Assembly: GCA_019426215.1 (NCBI GenBank)
Contig: CM033396.1
Coordinates: 21,715,101-21,779,100 of the forward strand
DNA: 64,000 nucleotides
Direction: 5' to 3'
Origin: Buddleja alternifolia
Taxonomy: Eukaryota > Streptophyta > Magnoliopsida > Lamiales > Scrophulariaceae
Shown here: positions 11,127 through 23,347 of the stretch, piece by piece
Layout of the letters: each line of letters opens with the position of its first letter
Position numbering within the stretch: position 1 is the first letter of the stretch
Made by a program: the position numbers and the translations under genes
Notes under the pieces: model-generated
Database searches by the model: none
Seen by the model: only the letters and a program-made list of their open reading frames with translations
What the model was told of the DNA's origin: nothing

Positions 11127-14100
11127 ATGGCTAAAAATCCACTTTATACAATTCTTGAAACAAACAAACTGACCGGTCCCAACTTTCCCGATTAGATAAG
11201 AAACCTTAAGATTGTTCTACAATATGAAAAGAAGAACTACATTCTGACGGCTGAACAGCCGGGAATAACTCTTGAAAGCACTGATGAGGATAGAGAGTAC
11301 GTTAGGCTTTGGTCAGATGACAATATCCAAGCGAGATGCCTTATCATGACTACAATGTCAAATGAGTTGCTAAAGCAACATGAGAATATGATATTGGCAA
11401 AGGATATTGTCAACCGCCTTGAAGAGTTGTCCAGTACTAGAACTAGGAGAGAGAGGTATTCTATCTAGAAGCAATTGTTCGGAGCAAGGATGAGCGAAGG
11501 TACGTCTGTGAATGAGCACGTCCATAAGATGATTCAATTGATTCATAAGATGAACGATTTGGACGTGATACTTGATGGAGACCTTTGCGTCGACCTCGTT
11601 TTTCATCTCTCCCAAGGTCTTATGAGCAATTCTCATCAATTTCAACATGAACAACTTAAATGCCTCATTAAATGAGTTGTTGAACATGTTGACAAGTGCT
11701 GAGAGCACCATCAAGAAGGACAAGCCAGTGCTTCTTATGATTCATCTTCTAAACCTAAGAAGGGTAACAAGAAGAAGAATAAGACTAAGAAGCTGAAAGG
11801 TTCAGATGGTGTCAAAAAGGTGAAAAAGGCCAAATCGGATAAGTGCTTCAAATGTGAGAAGACTGGGCACTGGAAAAGGAACTGCAAAGAGCCACCGGCT
11901 CAAGGAACGTTCTTTGTTGAAGTTAAATCTCGGTTAATGATTCTTCTTGGATCCTAGACACTGGATGTGGAGTTCATATCTGCAATAACTTGCAGAAGAT
12001 GACAAAAATCAAGGAGCTAAGTAGAGGAGACATGACCCTGCGGATGGGAAATGGAGCATGGGTTGCTGCCAAGTCCGTGGGGACGATCTACTTAGGGATA
12101 GGAGATAGAAATTTAGCATTCAATTCTGTTTATTTTGTTCCTGAAATAATAAGAAACATTATCTCGATTCCAATTTTGGATCGAGAGGGTTATTGTTTTG
12201 AGATTCGTAATAAAACTTTGTTTTTGTCTTATGAATCGTCTCTTATTATGGAATCAAAATTGCAAGATGGAGTTTATGCTATTTTCCCAACAATTTCTAA
12301 TCTCAATATTCAACAAAGAAATAAACGTAAATGAGATAATCAAGCAAACGCACTAATGTGGCACTAGAGACTAGGTCATATCTCCAAAGAAAGGATTCGA
12401 AGCTTGGCAACTCATTTAGGTCTCTAAGACTTAGATGAATTGACAACTTGCGAATCGTGTCTCAAAGGGAAAATGACTAAGTTTTTGTGTTCGGGTAAAG
12501 CGGAACGAGCCACAAGTCCATTGGACTGGATCCATACGAACGTGTGCGGCCCTATGAGCATAAATTCTCGAGGAGGGCTTAGCTACTTCATAACCTTCAC
12601 CGACGATCATTCTCGGTATGGTTACGTATATCTGATGAGATATAAATCTGAATCCTTCGAGAAATTTAAGGAGTTTAGATATGAGGTAGCGAAGCAACTT
12701 GGAAAAAGTATTAAAGCTCTTCGATCTGATCGGGGAGGAGAATACTTGTCTTCCGAGTTCATTGATTATCTTAAAGAGAATGGGATTCTCTCACAGTGGA
12801 CTCCGCCAGGCACGCCTCAACATAACGGGGCAGCCGAGCGTAGGAATCAAACATTATTGGATATGGTTCGATCCATGATGAGTTTCACTGAGGTTCCTAA
12901 GTCCATGTGGGGCAATGCTCTAGAAACGGCAACCTATCTGTTGAATAGGGCGCCGTCCAAGGCTGTGCCCAAGACCCCGTATGAAACTTGGTGTGGAAAG
13001 TCACCTTCGTATGCTCACTTGAGAATATGGGGGTACCCCGCTCATGTAAAGCATTTAGTGGGAGACAAATTGGATCCCAAATCCTCTTTGTGTTATTTTG
13101 TAGGATATCCAAAGGAAACTTTTGGATACTACTTCTACAACCCTACAGAACAAAAGGTGATTGTTTCAAGAAATGCCAATTTCCTAGAAAAAGGATTCCT
13201 TTTGGATAGGAAAGGCGAGGTTGTAGAACTTGATGAGATGAATCAAAGTGATTCAAATCAAGGAGTACAAAATTACCCACCCGACATCAGTGAAGCTAAT
13301 TCCAATATACCTACTGAGAACACACAACCCTTGAGGAGATCTGAAAGAGTTCCAAAGGCGCCTGAAAGATAGCTTGGTCTGTTGGAAGAAAAGAACTCAG
13401 AAGATCCTCCCTTAGACTTTGATCCAAAGAGTTATAAGGAAACAATGTCTGACATTGATTCGGAAAAATAGCTAGAAGCCATGAAGTCTGAAATGGACTC
13501 CATGGACTTCAACAAGGTATGGACCTTGGTGGACCCACCAGAGGGTGTGAAGCCCATTGGCTGTAAGTAGGTCTATAAGCGGAAGCTTGGAGTCAATGGA
13601 AAGGTGGCAGCCTATAAGGCACGCCTCATGGCAAAAAGATTCACTCAGAGATAAGCCATTGACTATGAGGAAACCTTCTCGCCAGTGGCGATGCTGAAAT
13701 CCATTAGGATTCTGCTTGCTATATCTGCATATCTCGATTTTGAGATCTAGCAGATGGATGTAAAGACTATTGAGGAAGAGATATACATGCAACAGCCAGA
13801 GGGCTTTACATCCAAGGCCAGCGAACACAAAGTGTGTAAGCTCTAAAGGTCCATTTATGGATTAAAGCAAACTTCCCAAAGCTGGAATAAACGGCTTGAC
13901 ATTGTAATACAAGAGTATGGATATGTGCAAAACGTTGAAGAGACTTGTGTGTACAAGAAGGTTAGTGGGAGCGCGGTTATGTTTCTCATACTTAACGTTG
14001 ATGATATTATTTTGATCGGAAACGACATTGGTATGATGCAGTCGACTAACGTATGGCTCTCTAAACAATTTTCCAAGAAGGATATGGGAGAAGCATCCTA

Positions 14101-14980
14101 CGTACTTGGTATGAAGATATACCGAGAGAGATCGAGTAGACTGCTGGGACTCTCCCAATCCGCGTATATCGATCGCGTACTTAAGAGATTTAAGATGGAA
14201 GAATCCAAGAGAGGATTCTTGCCAATGGGACATGTAATTACACTTTCCAAGTCGATATCTCCTAAGACTCGAGAAGAAAGAGTAAGAATGTCCCACATAC
14301 CTTACGCCTCGGCTATAGGTAGTATAATGTACGCGATGATATGCATAAGACCCGATGTAGCGTATGCATTAAGTGTATGCAGCCATTATCAGGCTGATCC
14401 CAGTGAGAAGCACTGGAATGCAGCAAAAGCAGTCCTTAAGTACCTTAATAGGACTAAGGACATGTTTTTGATATACCGACGTGGAAAATTGGAGTTAGAG
14501 GGATAGACCGGTTCAAGTTTCCAAACAGATGTGGATGACTCAAAGTCGATCTCGGGATTTGTCTATCTGCTTAATGGAGAAGTCGTCAGCTGGAAAAGTT
14601 CCAAGCAAGCAACTGTTGCGGACTCCACCACTGAAGCAGAATATATCACAGCTTCAGAGGCTGCGAAGGAAGGTGTTTGGATTAGGAAAATCATCCAAGA
14701 ATTGGGTGTAGTTCCATCCGTTGTAGACGCAGTACCTTTGTACTGCAATAACAACGGGGCTATTGCTCAATCAAAGGAGCCAAGGTCTCATCAAAACTCT
14801 AAGCACATAAAGAGGCGATACCACTTGATCAGAGAGATCATTGGGAGAGGCGACTTTCGAGTGGAATGTGTGGACTTGGCAGACAATGTGGCAGATCCGC
14901 TCACCAAACCCTTAAGCCAAAAAGTGTTTGAAGGACATCTAGGGAGAATGGGCCTCAAGTACATGGGCAATTGGCACTAG
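11127..14980 (+). pseudogene. copia-1 gag-pol polyprotein, broken
   Basis: The start ATG 11127 opens MAKNPLYTILETNKLTG, a copia gag N-terminus. A zinc knuckle CFKCEKTGHWKRNC is at 11844-11885. The protease active-site region (DTGCGVHIC, near 11958) is in a shifted frame. Integrase spans about 12440-13100, with the zinc-binding part TCESCLKGK and catalytic-core blocks FTDDHSRYG, ALRSDRGGEY and TPQHNGAAERRN. RT starts about 13470, where the usual YVDD is NVDD (14000-14005 encode DD). RNase H is 14531-14980, ending EGHLGRMGLKYMGNWH. Breaks include stops at 11193, 11466 and 13568, a stop before 'TGSSFQTDVDD' (14504), and a lost AFLNG-type segment near 13770. The damage rules out autonomous activity. 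Confidence 0.93.
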
Positions 14981-14994
14981 GGAAAGTGGGAGAT
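14980..14994 (+). promoter_or_regulatory. Polypurine tract of copia-1
   Basis: GGGAAAGTGGGAGAT directly precedes the TGTTAGAG start of the 3' LTR, as expected of a plus-strand primer site. Confidence 0.9.
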
Positions 14995-17100
14995 TGTTAG
15001 AGTTTATGCCCGGCTCACCAATTTTGGGTGCCATTCTAAATAGTAATAACTCTAGCTGAACGATCTTTTTCATATAAATAAAGTTAGTCTTTTGGCATTC
15101 CTTATTCGTGTATATAGCTTGGTCTTAACTTAGAATAAAGTCCCGAAGGATCACACATAGCTATGGGACATCATTGCGCATCGGGAATGGCAATGATAGA
15201 ATATGTCTTCAAGGCTGTGATCCTTAACTATATGTTCCAAGTCGTGAATGGGCTCGTCGAGATGAAGGGATATCGATGAGACCCAAAAGACTTGCTTATA
15301 TGATGCATACTCTTGATAGAGTGTATCTCGTTCCATAGATATTAGCACCGTGAAAGCCTATGCATGTATGAGGGTTCCTATTGTGGGAATAGGTATACTG
15401 AACAACCCCATGGAAGTTCCATTAAATGGAATCCCATTCGAATCTGGAACTTCCAGTGGTCTTGTAGTATTAGAGTAATCCTTAGAACCTGAGGTTCCAT
15501 TGGATGTCTTATACACAATCGAACATGTCTTGGTTTGTTACATGATTACTTAGATGATCACAAATGGGCAAAATCAGACATGGGCTGATTGTGTATGAAG
15601 ACACGTGGGAATCAAGATGGGATCTATCTCTGACATTAGTCTTGTCAGTGAATCCTCCTATGTTTACATAGTGAATCAACTTTAGGAATCTTCGGCCAAA
15701 GTATGATATCTAAAGAGGCGTAGGGTTTCCTCGTTTAGATAGTCGAAAGTCGATCTCACCGTATTTGGGAAACATAGTTATTGAATTAATAGAGCTTCGA
15801 CCTCAGCCACTGCTCTAGATTCAATCGGTAGATTAGATGGAGGGATCCAACTTATACAAGGATCAAGATCACGAAAGGCGTATCTTTATATTCGTCTTTA
15901 TCTAGGTCTTCGTGGCCCGCTTCTAGACAGTAACCACGATTTGTAATTGCCGAGAAGTAATATGGTGATTAATTCAAGGCTTGATTAAATCAAATGAATG
16001 ATTTAATCTAGTACTTTCTATTTTAGGAAAGCACACTAGCACTTTAGGAAAGTGTACTTACTACTAGATAGTAGACGAGCCTAAGGGGTCACACACTTAA
16101 CTCGTGAGAGTCACTGCTTAAATGATGTGATTAATCAATTTGAGGAAATTAGCAAAGTCTAGTCCTTTCCTAATAAGGAATATGAATTAATTGAGGCGAT
16201 TCAATTAATTTGACTATTTTAATTAATCTTATAGAATTAATTAAATTAATGGACCTAGTAGAGTCCAAGTATTTTATTTAGTTGAGCTTGACCCAAGTTA
16301 AATAAATAAGCCAATTGGAATAAGTAATATATATAATTAATTAGGTTTTAATTATATGGGAATATTTAATTGATGGGTTTAGCTCATAATTAAATATGGA
16401 GTCAAGAATTAATTCTTGGATACCAATAAAAGGATGATGGCCGATTTTTTTAGCCCAAAGATGAGAGGGGTTCGAATTCTTGATGAATAAAAAAAGGGTT
16501 TTCTTCTTCTCCAAATCTTGCAGTTGGATTAGGATTCTAGGACTCCTATTCTATATATATGTGAATGCAAGACTAAAACCATAAGCCTCCTATGAGTGTA
16601 AAATTCGAACCCTAGCAGGAAAAAGAAGAGAGTTTTTCCTTGTCATCCTTGAGCAAAATCGGCCCTACCTTGTTCCAATACGACATCGTTTTGTTCATGT
16701 GTTGAACTCAACGATTTGAACTCAACGATTCACTTATTCCATCCCTTCACATAATCAAGCCTAGGTTTTAGACTTAGATCTATTTCTTTGACTAGCACCA
16801 ATAACGAAGTACGTGATGACTTGAACCAGGTGTGGATGCATCTTAGAGGTGTGACGTTTGGAGCACTAACACCGGGGATACGATTGACGGGCGATTTCCT
16901 CCAAGAAATCGTGTGGACTTGCACCACAGGCTTGAAAAGATCAGACTCTTTGCTGCGAGAATTTAATCGAAAGGAAAAAATTCTCGTAACCTTCTTTATA
17001 GAGTAATCGAGCAAACCATTATTCCTATTTCGGGTGGTTGTACGTTTAAATTTTAATTTCTGCTGCCACAAGCCACCCGGGGAATAGAACCAACCCAACA
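14995..17100 (+). repeat. copia-1 3' LTR
   Basis: It begins TGTTAGAGTTTATGCCC and ends CAACCCAACA. It is 2106 bp. It has an AT-rich segment (about 16140-16360) that the 5' LTR lacks, and lacks the 5' LTR's extra block near 8935-9050. Confidence 0.92.
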
Positions 17101-17261
17101 AATTGCTCGACAAATGATGTTATGCTTGCTCGCCTCGTGGAAAAGCTCCCAAGGAGAGATATGCCATTGAATGGAAAGGTACTACACATGCGTTGTTGTG
17201 CTCATATTCTTAATTTGATTGTTAAAGATGGTTTGGGAGTGATTACTGATGCAATTGAGAG
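17101..17261 (+). pseudogene. hAT transposase fragment, right piece
   Basis: After the AATTG duplication the hAT frame resumes: STNDVMLARLVEKLPRRDMP, HMRCCAHILNLIVKDGLG, VITDAIESV. RCxAHxLNL is the conserved hAT block around the last catalytic region. It stops abruptly at 17261, where the minus-strand copia-2 LTR begins. I do not find the continuation after copia-2, so the 3' half of the gene is lost. Confidence 0.85.
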
Positions 17262-19069
17262 TGTTGGGTTTCGTGTAAAAACTCATAAACGCAGCGGAAG
17301 GATTTCAAAAATTTAATAAAAATCCAGAGTGTTTCTCTAGTTGCATAATTGAATCAAAAAACGCTTTAACGAATAAATCGACTTACTCGTTGAAGCGAGG
17401 TGGTAGGAGAATCCAATTCTTTTTCAAAACTTTAGATTGATAAACTTCTTGAATTCTTCAATCCTCGTGTTCTTTAAGTCTTGAATTCTTGAAGTTGATT
17501 GTAGATGAATCCAACAACAAATCACGTTGCCCCTAAATTACCACATGCGAATTGATGACGAAAAATTCCCTTCTTTTCTCCATATGGGCGACAGTTATGT
17601 GTATAGAGAGGGGAGAATATTTTTCTTTTTTCTATTCTTTGGAAAGTTACAATAGATGTAATTCAATTGTTTTCTATGTTAAAGTCAAGAGAAGTCTCTT
17701 ATACCTCAATGACTTATTGACCAAAACAAAACAAAATAGACCACTTTGATCATCCAACTAGCCCTAATGGGTGTCCTCATGGACGCCCCATATGGGGCCC
17801 GGTATTTCTTCTTTTGCTTTGTTAATTATTTCTTTATTCAATTAATTATTTATTTTATCCAATAAATAAATATATTAATTAAATAATAAAATTAATTAGA
17901 TAAATTAATTCATTAATATATTTCTCTAATAGATTCATTAATAATTAATACTATCCTTTTAATTAATTATCTTATTCAGTAAGCAATTAATTATTTATTT
18001 ATTTAACTTATCCAATAAATTAAATCTCTCCAAAGTAAAATTGAAAATAGAAAATCCTTTTCAATTTTCTTCATCAATTCTTTAGCTCGACTCTTTAGCT
18101 TCGTTTATTTGGCAATGAGAGAAAACCAAAGGAAGTGGGTAACACCTAGTCCGTCATGTGGCCCACTTCGTAGTGGCCCAAATGAAATACGAATGAATGG
18201 ATCATTCCACAACCTTCCAATCGTAAATACCATATATGTATAAACCCTTTGTTCACGTTGCCCGGTCAAGTGAGAGTCATGGTTATGTCAAACTCACTGG
18301 ACTTGACCATATGTATAAATTATAATAATACGAGATCATTGAGATCAATTTGGTGCCTAGCACAATCGTCTCTTTTGCTTTGGTCAAAGATTTTGATATC
18401 TATTTATCTATAATTACATAGGGTACATTCTCATTCACTTATAAGAGAACAAATCTCATGTTAGATATCTGCTAAGACTATCACTTACCCATTAAGTCCA
18501 CATTTCGAGGTCGACCCTACAGACGGGTGAATCGAATCTAACTACTCTAGTGAAAGACTTGACATCACAAGTGCATCTTCAGCCCGATACTTCAGGTCAA
18601 AGGTTCACATATACCTATTACGCATAATCAGTTCCGTCATTGACAGTCACAGAGTAAAAACTCATGTGACAGAACCGATGCGAGTCGTGTTCGAGCATAT
18701 CAGTTCCGCTGATGTGCCTACAATCTTAATCTCCCACCATCACATGGTGTTCGACTGGCACTCCCATGTCAAAGCTAAGACTGTACAAGTATTCGAAGTC
18801 TTTATTTGCCCATTAAAAACTTAATATTACTTGCGAACTAGTTTTAGTAATCAAGATCGATCTCTCTAGTGCCATTCTTCCTATCCCAAAGGAAGTAAAG
18901 GGATCGCACTAAAAACATGGACAAAATGTTTTACACAACTTATAGATGCAGATAAGAATTAAGTGAAAACTAAATAATGCCTTTTATTATAAATAATATT
19001 CAAGTTCAATACAAGATAGATGCCCTATTCATACTATCCTCTATGGCATCTGAGGGCATAATCCTAACA
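17262..19069 (-). repeat. copia-2 3' LTR
   Basis: On the minus strand it begins TGTTAGGATTATGCCC and ends CACGAAACCCAACA. It is 1808 bp. The plus-strand left flank is GAGAG; a matching duplication on the right cannot be found because that end is lost. Confidence 0.88.
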
Positions 19070-19085
19070 ATCTCCCACTTGCACT
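19070..19085 (-). promoter_or_regulatory. Polypurine tract of copia-2
   Basis: On the minus strand GTGCAAGTGGGAGAT immediately precedes the TGTTAGG LTR start. It closely resembles the copia-1 tract. Confidence 0.88.
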
Positions 19086-19090
19086 CAATG

Positions 19091-22000
19091 CTACTCATTG
19101 TGGTATCTAATACCCATCCTTTCCAGGTGTCGGTCCAAAATAGCCTGAGGTAGTGGTTTGGTGAACGGGTCAGCTATATTGTCAGCTAAGGCTATTTTCT
19201 GCACTGTTATCTCTCCTCTGCTAATAATCTCCCTAATGATGTGAAATCTTCTCTCAATGTGTTTGGTTTATGAGGCCTCGGTTCCTTGGCTTGTGCTATT
19301 GATCCATTGTTATCACAATAAAGTGGTAACGGGAGCTGAGCACTAGGGACCGATTCAAGTTCTCCAAAAAGCTTTCTCATCCAAACAGCTTCTTTGGCTG
19401 CCTCTGAGGCTGCCACATACTCAGTTTCAGTGGTGGAATCAGCGGTTGTGCTTTGCTTGGAACTTTTCCAAGACACCGCTCCACCATTGAGAGTAAAAAC
19501 AAACCCTGAAGTGGATTTTCGGTCATCAACATCAGACTGAAAGTCTGAATCAGAATAACCTTCCATCTTCAGGTCTCCACCTCCATAGATGAGAATCATC
19601 TCCTTAGTTTTTTTGAGATACTTTAGGATATTCTTCGCAGCTATCCAATGTTCCTTTCCCGGGTTTGCCTGAAATCGACTCACCACGCTTACAGCATAGG
19701 CAATGTCGGGTCCAGTACACAGCATTGCGTACATCAGGCTACCAACTGCTAAAGCGCAGGGCACGTTACTCATCTCCTGTCTATCTTCCTCACTTTGAGG
19801 ACACATAGACTTGGATAAGTGTACCCCATGCCTCATTGGAAGAAACCCTTTCTTAGAATTGTCCATCCTAAACTTCTTTAGGACCTTTTCTAAGTAAAGG
19901 GCTTGGGAGAGACCTATCATTCTATTCGTTCTATCTCTATATATACGAATTCCTAGAATGTATGTCGCTTCTCCCAAGTCTTTCATGGAAAACGTACTCG
20001 AAAGCCATTTCTTGACTGTGGTGAGCATTCCTACGTCATTTCCTATAAGCAGAATGTCATCCAAATATAGTACTAAGAACGAGAGTTTGCTCCCACTAGT
20101 CTTCTTGTAGACAGAGGGTTCATCTTCGTTCTTGATGTAGCCATATCCCTTTACTACTTCATCAAAACGAAGATTCCAGCTTCTAGATGCTTGCTTGAGA
20201 CCGTATAAGGACCTCTCAAGTTTACATACTTTATGGATATTGGTCTCGGACACAAAACCCTTTGGCTGTTCCATATAAATATCCTCCTCGAGGAATCCAT
20301 TCAGGAAAGCCATTTCAACATCCATTTTCCATATCTCATAATCTAAGTATGCAGCTATGGATAACAGTATTCGGATGGATTTTATCATGGCCAAGGGCGA
20401 AAAGGTTTCTTGATAGTCAATTCCTTCTCTTTGACTATACCCTTTCACTACGAGCCTGGCTTTAAAGGTGTCAACCTTGTCATCGCTACCTATCCTTCTT
20501 TTGTAGATCCAATTACATCCTATAGGTTTGATACCTTCAGGACGATCTACCAAAATCCAGCCTTGGTTCGATTGCATAGAGTCCATCTCTGTTTCCATGG
20601 CTTTTCGCCATCTTAAAGCGACGACATCGACCATCGCTTGATCATAGGTACAAGGATCCTCTTCATGACCTTCTTGTACTACAGTGTGAAGCTCTAGCTC
20701 CCCCTACAGTAGATACCCATACCTCTCAGGTTCATGTGTATTCTACCAGATCTACGTGGTGGTTGTGCTACTATTGGTTCAGGCCTTGGTTCTTAGATAG
20801 ATGTCTCTGAGGGAGTTTCATTTTGTTCTTGTAGAACAATTTTCCTACCTTTGTCCCCTTCCAAGATGAACTCATCTTCAAGGAAGTGAGCTTGTAGGGC
20901 CACGATGAATCTCTGATCATCATGCAGGTAAAAGAAGAATCCCATGGAATCTTCAGGATACCCAATGAAACTTCCAATGAGGGATCTTGTCTCCAATTTC
21001 TCCACTTTAGTCTTCTTGACATAAGTGGGACACCCCCCAAATCTTAATGTGGTTAAGACTTGGTTTCCTATTACTCCACATCTCATGCGGAGTTTTAGGA
21101 ATGGATTTGGAGGGACATCTGTTCAATATATAAGCAGCAGTTAGGAGCGCATGTCCCCACAACCAAATGGGCAAATCAGTGTAACTAAGCATGGAATGAA
21201 CAATGTCCAACAGTGTTCAGTTCCTTCGCTCGGCTACTCCATTTAGTTGGGGAGTTGCTGGTGGTGTTAGTTGTAACATTATTCCCTGTTGTCTAAGGAA
21301 TTCATCAAACTCGGCACTCATATATTCTCCTCCATGATCCGATCGTAGAGTTTTTATATTTTGCCCAGTTTGATTTTCTACTAAGGCTTTGAACTCTTTG
21401 AACCTTTTAAAGGATTCAGAGTTTTGCTTCATCAAATACACCAGACCATATATTGAATGATCGTCTGTGAAAGTAATGAAGTAGTAGAAACCCCCACGAG
21501 CCATTTCTCCAAATGGTCCGCAGACGTCGGTATGCACTAACCCTAAGACTTGAGTAGCTCTTTCAAAAGTCCCTGTGAAGGGCGATCTAGCCATCTTGCC
21601 TAAGAGACATGATTCACATGTTGGATAGGGATCCGACCCTAGTGAGCTTAATAGCCCATCTTTTTCCATTTTGTGGATCTTGTGCTCTCAGGCATGGTCT
21701 AGTCTAAGATGCCACTTGAGTCTTAGGTTAGCTTCTTGCCTACTACGTTTACGAGTTACAACATTCACATCAGATGAATTACGGACATTTAAATAATACA
21801 AACCATTAACTAAAGAAGCATTGCCAACTAATTTATTTCCATAATAAATGTCGCAATTTAATTTAGAAAAAAGGAATGTATATCCAATCTTAACTAAGAT
21901 AGGAATAGAAACAATGTTTTTAAGCCCCTTGGGCAAAACAAAACATCATCTAATAACAATAAATATCCAGAATTCAAATAAAGAGAAGTAGATCTAATCC

Positions 22001-22991
22001 TAGTAGCCGCGACGCTTTGCCCGCTACCTACTTTGATCATCACTTCTTCTCGGCCCAGCTTTCTACTTCTCTACAGATCCTGATCCATACAACAAACATG
22101 GGCACTAGCCCCTGAGTCCAGAATCCACGAAGTAGAAAAGACGGTCATAGAACAGTTAGTTTCAAAAACAAAGAGTTCCATACCTTTCGCGCCTTTGCCT
22201 AATTTGGGACAGTTCCTCTTCCAGTGACTTAGCTCACCGCATTCAAGACATCTATCCATTTTCTTAGGACCTTTGCTCTTATAAAACCCTTGAGTCTTTC
22301 CGTTACCCTTTTGAACAACCCCTTAAGCTCCAAGTTCGCCAAACTGCTTCTTGTTCTTCTTCTTCTTAGACTTAGACTTTTTAGGTCCAGAAGAGATGAT
22401 CAAGGCAGTTTCCTTTGCCTTTGGTTTCATTTGAGATTGTGCAGTAACCAATTTGTTCATTAACCCAGCTAAATTTCACTCTATCTCATTGCAGTTAAAG
22501 TTAACTACAAATTGGGAGAAGGAATCAGGAAGAGATTGCAAGATTAAGTCAATTTGAAGGGTGGCGTTCATGGTGAATTCGAGAGCTTCTAATTTCTCAA
22601 TCCTCGAAATCATTTTGAGGACATGATCACCAACCTTCTCACTTTCTTTCATCTTGGCTTCGAAGAGCTCTTTCGATATCTCATATCAAGCAGTTCGACT
22701 ATGCTCTCCATAGAGCTCTACCAGGTGAGCTAGGATAGCTCTTGCAGTGGGCATCTTATCATGTGACCTTTGAAGATCATTAGTCATAGTTCCCACCATG
22801 TATCCTCTCACCCGAAGGTTGTCCTTAACCCATTTTTCATGGGCTTGGACCTCTTCCTCATTGGCACATGTTCTAGCAGGAGCCGCCGGGATATCAGCCT
22901 TTAAGATGCATCCTAGAGATTCCATATTGAGGCCAACAATTGAATTTCCAGAGCGAATGCATGTCACTTTGTATATGCAAATGCAAAGTCC
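19091..22991 (-). pseudogene. copia-2 gag-pol polyprotein, few breaks
   Basis: Read right to left: a gag segment (22686-22967, e.g. VQAHEKWVKDNLRVRGYMVG), zinc knuckle CLECGELSHWKRNC (22209-22250), protease motif DSGASAH (about 22098-22118), gag-pre-integrase (KWHLRLDHA, near 21690), and integrase (21007-21669) with catalytic contexts HTDVCGP, LRSDHGGEY and NGVAERRN. RT and RNase H form one long frame (19207-20634) with intact YLDD (20056-20067). The C-terminus (IADPFTKPLP, ending RMGIRYHNE at 19091) is in another frame, so one frameshift lies near 19270. A stop follows AERRN at about 21217, and others lie near 20790 and 20710. Gag's first residues are not clear. Confidence 0.9.
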
Positions 22992-23168
22992 TTAGGCCAT
23001 ATATCTACCATATTGTTTAAGTAAGGATAGTTATAGAAGCACATGCAATTGTAGATAGGATATAGGTTTATTGCCTAAATGGAGATTAAACTCCATTTCA
23101 AGTAAAAATTATATTCTGAATTTAATTTAAGACACTGCTTTAGCAATCTTAAGATAGGATGTGGTGCT
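22992..23168. other. Short unassigned spacer after copia-2
   Basis: AT-rich sequence that does not continue the copia leader or the hAT gene. The exact truncation point of copia-2 lies somewhere in it. Confidence 0.5.
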
Positions 23169-23240
23169 CTTTTGGTAGCAACAGTGGGAGAAACTCCTCT
23201 TTTGGTAGCCACAGTGGGAGAAACTCCCCTTTTGGAAGCA
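23169..23240. repeat. 30-bp tandem repeat, 2.4 units
   Basis: Two almost identical 30-bp units, CTTTTGGTAGCAACAGTGGG plus AGAAACTCCT and a variant, at 23169-23198 and 23199-23228. A partial third unit follows. Confidence 0.85.
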
Positions 23241-23347
23241 CAAACATATATAACATATATTTGAATTGTCCAAATCCCCTTCTCCTGGGTTTCAAATCCG
23301 GGTGGGCTCTCATGGCTGAAAGCCTTGTGACCACTAGGCCACACCCC
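23240..23347 (-). mobile_element. tRNA-derived SINE head
   Basis: On the minus strand it starts GGGTGTGGCCTAGTGGTCAC. TGGCCTAGTGG fits a pol III A box, and GATTTGAAACC about 40 bp on fits a B box (GGTTCGANNCC) with two changes. 'GTGTGGCCTAGTGGTC' is a typical start of plant tRNA-related SINEs. The 3' tail cannot be placed; the tandem repeat at 23169-23240 may be part of it. Confidence 0.6.

Larger units (their letters stand above)
7406..17100 (+). mobile_element. Complete but decayed Ty1/copia retrotransposon (copia-1)
   Basis: It has two LTRs (7406-9391 and 14995-17100), a primer-binding site next to the first, a polypurine tract before the second, and a 5-bp target duplication AATTG. Domain order is gag, protease, integrase, RT, RNase H, which defines Ty1/copia. 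It is 9695 bp long. It inserted into a hAT transposase reading frame. Multiple stops, frameshifts and a deletion in RT show that it is dead. Confidence 0.95.
17262..23000 (-). mobile_element. Ty1/copia retrotransposon on minus strand (copia-2), 5' LTR missing
   Basis: Its 3' LTR (17262-19069), polypurine tract and gag-pol are on the minus strand. No second LTR or primer-binding site is found beyond gag, so the right end (about 23000) is a truncation and is approximate. It entered the hAT sequence at 17261/17262. Its coding region is far less damaged than that of copia-1. Confidence 0.85.
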
